From JANOYJ01 sp031373225 (lineage in GTDB: Bacteria > Pseudomonadota > Alphaproteobacteria > Rhizobiales > Rhizobiaceae): a stretch of 7,938 nucleotides of DNA. Under the pieces are notes generated by a model. It had not been told where the DNA came from and did no database searches. It worked only from the letters and a program-made list of their open reading frames with translations. Each line of letters opens with the position of its first letter. Within the stretch, counting starts at the first letter, position 1. The DNA lies in contig JANMMM010000240.1 of assembly GCA_031373225.1 (NCBI GenBank), positions 1 through 7,938 of the forward strand, in the 5' to 3' direction. The position numbers and the translations under genes are program-made. Shown here one piece after another: positions 6,656-7,938 of the stretch.

Positions 6656-7938
6656 CTATCTTGAGACGCCAGTGAACTTTTCAATTATCCGGTCGGCGAT
6701 CAAATCCATGCGCGCATCGCCGGACTTCAAGAAATCATTGACTTGATCCCAACGCCAGCGCGGCACACCCACCCTGTCGTTTGTAATCTGCCGAAGAGAA
6801 TATTCATTCAAAACCGATACATCCGGGGTTCCCAAATAAGAAATCAGAAAGGCGGCGCGCTTCCGTAGTTCAGCGCCAGGCTTGGGGAATTTTCCAGCCC
6901 GCAGATAGGACTCGTACTGCTCCCTGCTCTTTGGATAGATCAACTCCACCGGATAATCATGCCGCCCGAAATGGGACGCCATCATTGTGGGAACGCCGAG
7001 CGCGGTAAGTTCAAGTCCGCTTGAACCGTTCCAGAGAATGGCCAGGTCCAGATGTTGAGCGAGCGCGTTCACATTGATGTCCCTGTGACCCAGAACGCGG
7101 ACATTGTCAGGCAAACCCACTTCGATCAGATCTGCAAATCCGTCGATCAAGTCCAGCGCAATCTCAGGCCGCAGTTCATGTGGATGCGGTTTAACAAGCA
7201 CAATGAGATCTTTGGCGCCTCCCGCAATGCGAACCGTGTCGTTGAGCCAGTCCTTCATATCCAGATGGGCCGGCCCCCCATCGTAAGGAACATTCAGGTC
7301 CACAGGAACTTTGCCAAACAGGCAGACCACCTTCTTGCCGGCGCTGCGCTCTTTCTTGAGCCAGCTGGCAATCTCGTTTGCTGTGGAATCGTCGGATGAT
7401 GAATTGCGGTTGACGTTGATCAAATCATCGGCGCGGCTCTTCAGCTCCGCATTACTTTTATTGTCAGCGTACCACTTTTCGAATTTGTGCGGCAATGCCA
7501 GGAAGGGCGCCCGACGGTCAGGATGTAATGTCATGTCCGTAACGCACATCGTGGAAGCAAATTTCGAACCAAGGTTTGTGAAGTAATTCTCGTAGGCCAC
7601 ATTACAATTAATAAAAGAAAGCCGTGGATCATTCTTGGCGCGGGCAAAATCCCGAAAAACAGAAAAAGGCGTCACATGACTGTTGCCGGAAACAAAAGCG
7701 ACATTAATGTTCCGAAGCACGATGTCATTGTATATTCTTTGACATAAATCCAAACAGGTGTCCGAGCGATGCAATTGCACCTGGAAGTCAATTTGCGCAG
7801 CGTCCTCGTTCAAGTCTACTGTGAATTTACGAACACGTGTGGAAAGGCGTTCGTAGAATCCCTGATAATAATTCACGCTCCCGGCCGCGACGATCCGTTC
7901 TTTCCAGTTCACCTCCCATGAATTGCTTAAATCATGAC
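6656..7938 (-). CDS. Capsule polysaccharide biosynthesis-like glycosyltransferase (5' partial)
   Basis: At least 427 residues of a KpsS/Capsule_synth-like GT-B protein. The frame stays open to the right edge of the window. The apparent GTG start at 7912 is rejected because GGAGG sits immediately against it and the frame continues upstream without a stop (HDLSNSWEV before NWKERI). Motifs numbered from that GTG are VAFVSGNSHVTP (71-82), KKVVCLFGKVPVDLNVPYDG (193-212), VLVKPHPHELR (238-248), a Kdo/sialyl-transferase-like KPHP signature, and LWNGSSGLELTALGVPTMMA (293-312), the probable nucleotide-sugar site. No signal peptide is visible in the part present. It ends with a TAG at 6658-6656, convergent with the pseB operon. 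It probably belongs to a second transcription unit beyond the window. Substrate is unknown; it is distinct from both operon paralogues and not a recent duplicate. Confidence 0.75.
   Translation of the reverse strand, partial: HDLSNSWEVNWKERIVAAGSVNYYQGFYERLSTRVRKFTVDLNEDAAQIDFQVQLHRSDTCLDLCQRIYNDIVLRNINVAFVSGNSHVTPFSVFRDFARAKNDPRLSFINCNVAYENYFTNLGSKFASTMCVTDMTLHPDRRAPFLALPHKFEKWYADNKSNAELKSRADDLINVNRNSSSDDSTANEIASWLKKERSAGKKVVCLFGKVPVDLNVPYDGGPAHLDMKDWLNDTVRIAGGAKDLIVLVKPHPHELRPEIALDLIDGFADLIEVGLPDNVRVLGHRDINVNALAQHLDLAILWNGSSGLELTALGVPTMMASHFGRHDYPVELIYPKSREQYESYLRAGKFPKPGAELRKRAAFLISYLGTPDVSVLNEYSLRQITNDRVGVPRWRWDQVNDFLKSGDARMDLIADRIIEKFTGVSR

Noticed and set aside
7910..7912. GTG as the start of the right-hand minus-strand gene
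   Set aside because: GGAGG abuts it with no spacer and the frame is open upstream to the window edge, so the true start is most likely outside.
1..7938. CRISPR array, tRNA or rRNA
   Set aside because: I saw no regularly spaced repeats, cloverleaf or ribosomal signatures on either strand.

Overview
The window looks like alphaproteobacterial chromosome. The closest guess is Hyphomicrobiales (rhizobia, Ochrobactrum, Bradyrhizobium and relatives), from the codon preference, protein style and gene content; this is inference without a database search. It reads as a GC-rich housekeeping-type block joined through a scarred stretch to a surface-polysaccharide (capsule or K-antigen type) locus of lower G+C.

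Region 1 (1-2059) holds two convergent metabolic genes. A 5'-truncated major facilitator superfamily transporter runs to 1037 (+). An aldo/keto reductase runs 2059-1034 (-). Their stop codons share the tetranucleotide CTAG, so there is no intergenic space between them.

Region 2 (2060-3224) has no intact gene. A transposase 5' fragment (+) ends about 2439, where it abuts the 5' end of a type VI secretion vgrG (-). The vgrG remnant keeps its start codon and about 59 codons, but codon 5 is a TAA stop. Unassigned sequence follows to about 2936, with two small dyad structures. Next comes an AT-rich stretch of about 290 bp that leads into the polysaccharide operon and carries repeated short motifs.

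Region 3 (3225-6536, +) is a tight three-gene operon. The first gene is pseB, an inverting UDP-GlcNAc 4,6-dehydratase. The second is a single-module KpsC-like (beta-Kdo transferase family) protein. The third is a KpsS-like or Capsule_synth-family protein. The genes overlap by 14 and 4 nt. PseB makes the first intermediate of pseudaminic acid or a related 2,6-dideoxy-aminosugar. The two glycosyltransferase-like proteins would build a capsule, its Kdo linker, or an acidic-sugar glycan.

Region 4 (6537-7938) carries a third Capsule_synth-like protein on the opposite strand, converging on the operon. It is open through the right edge of the window, so its start lies outside. A 9-bp inverted repeat with a long loop sits between the convergent genes.

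The points most worth a second look are three distinct KpsC/KpsS-like proteins clustered with PseB, with KpsC in a half-size form, and the transposase/vgrG scar at the border of the polysaccharide island.
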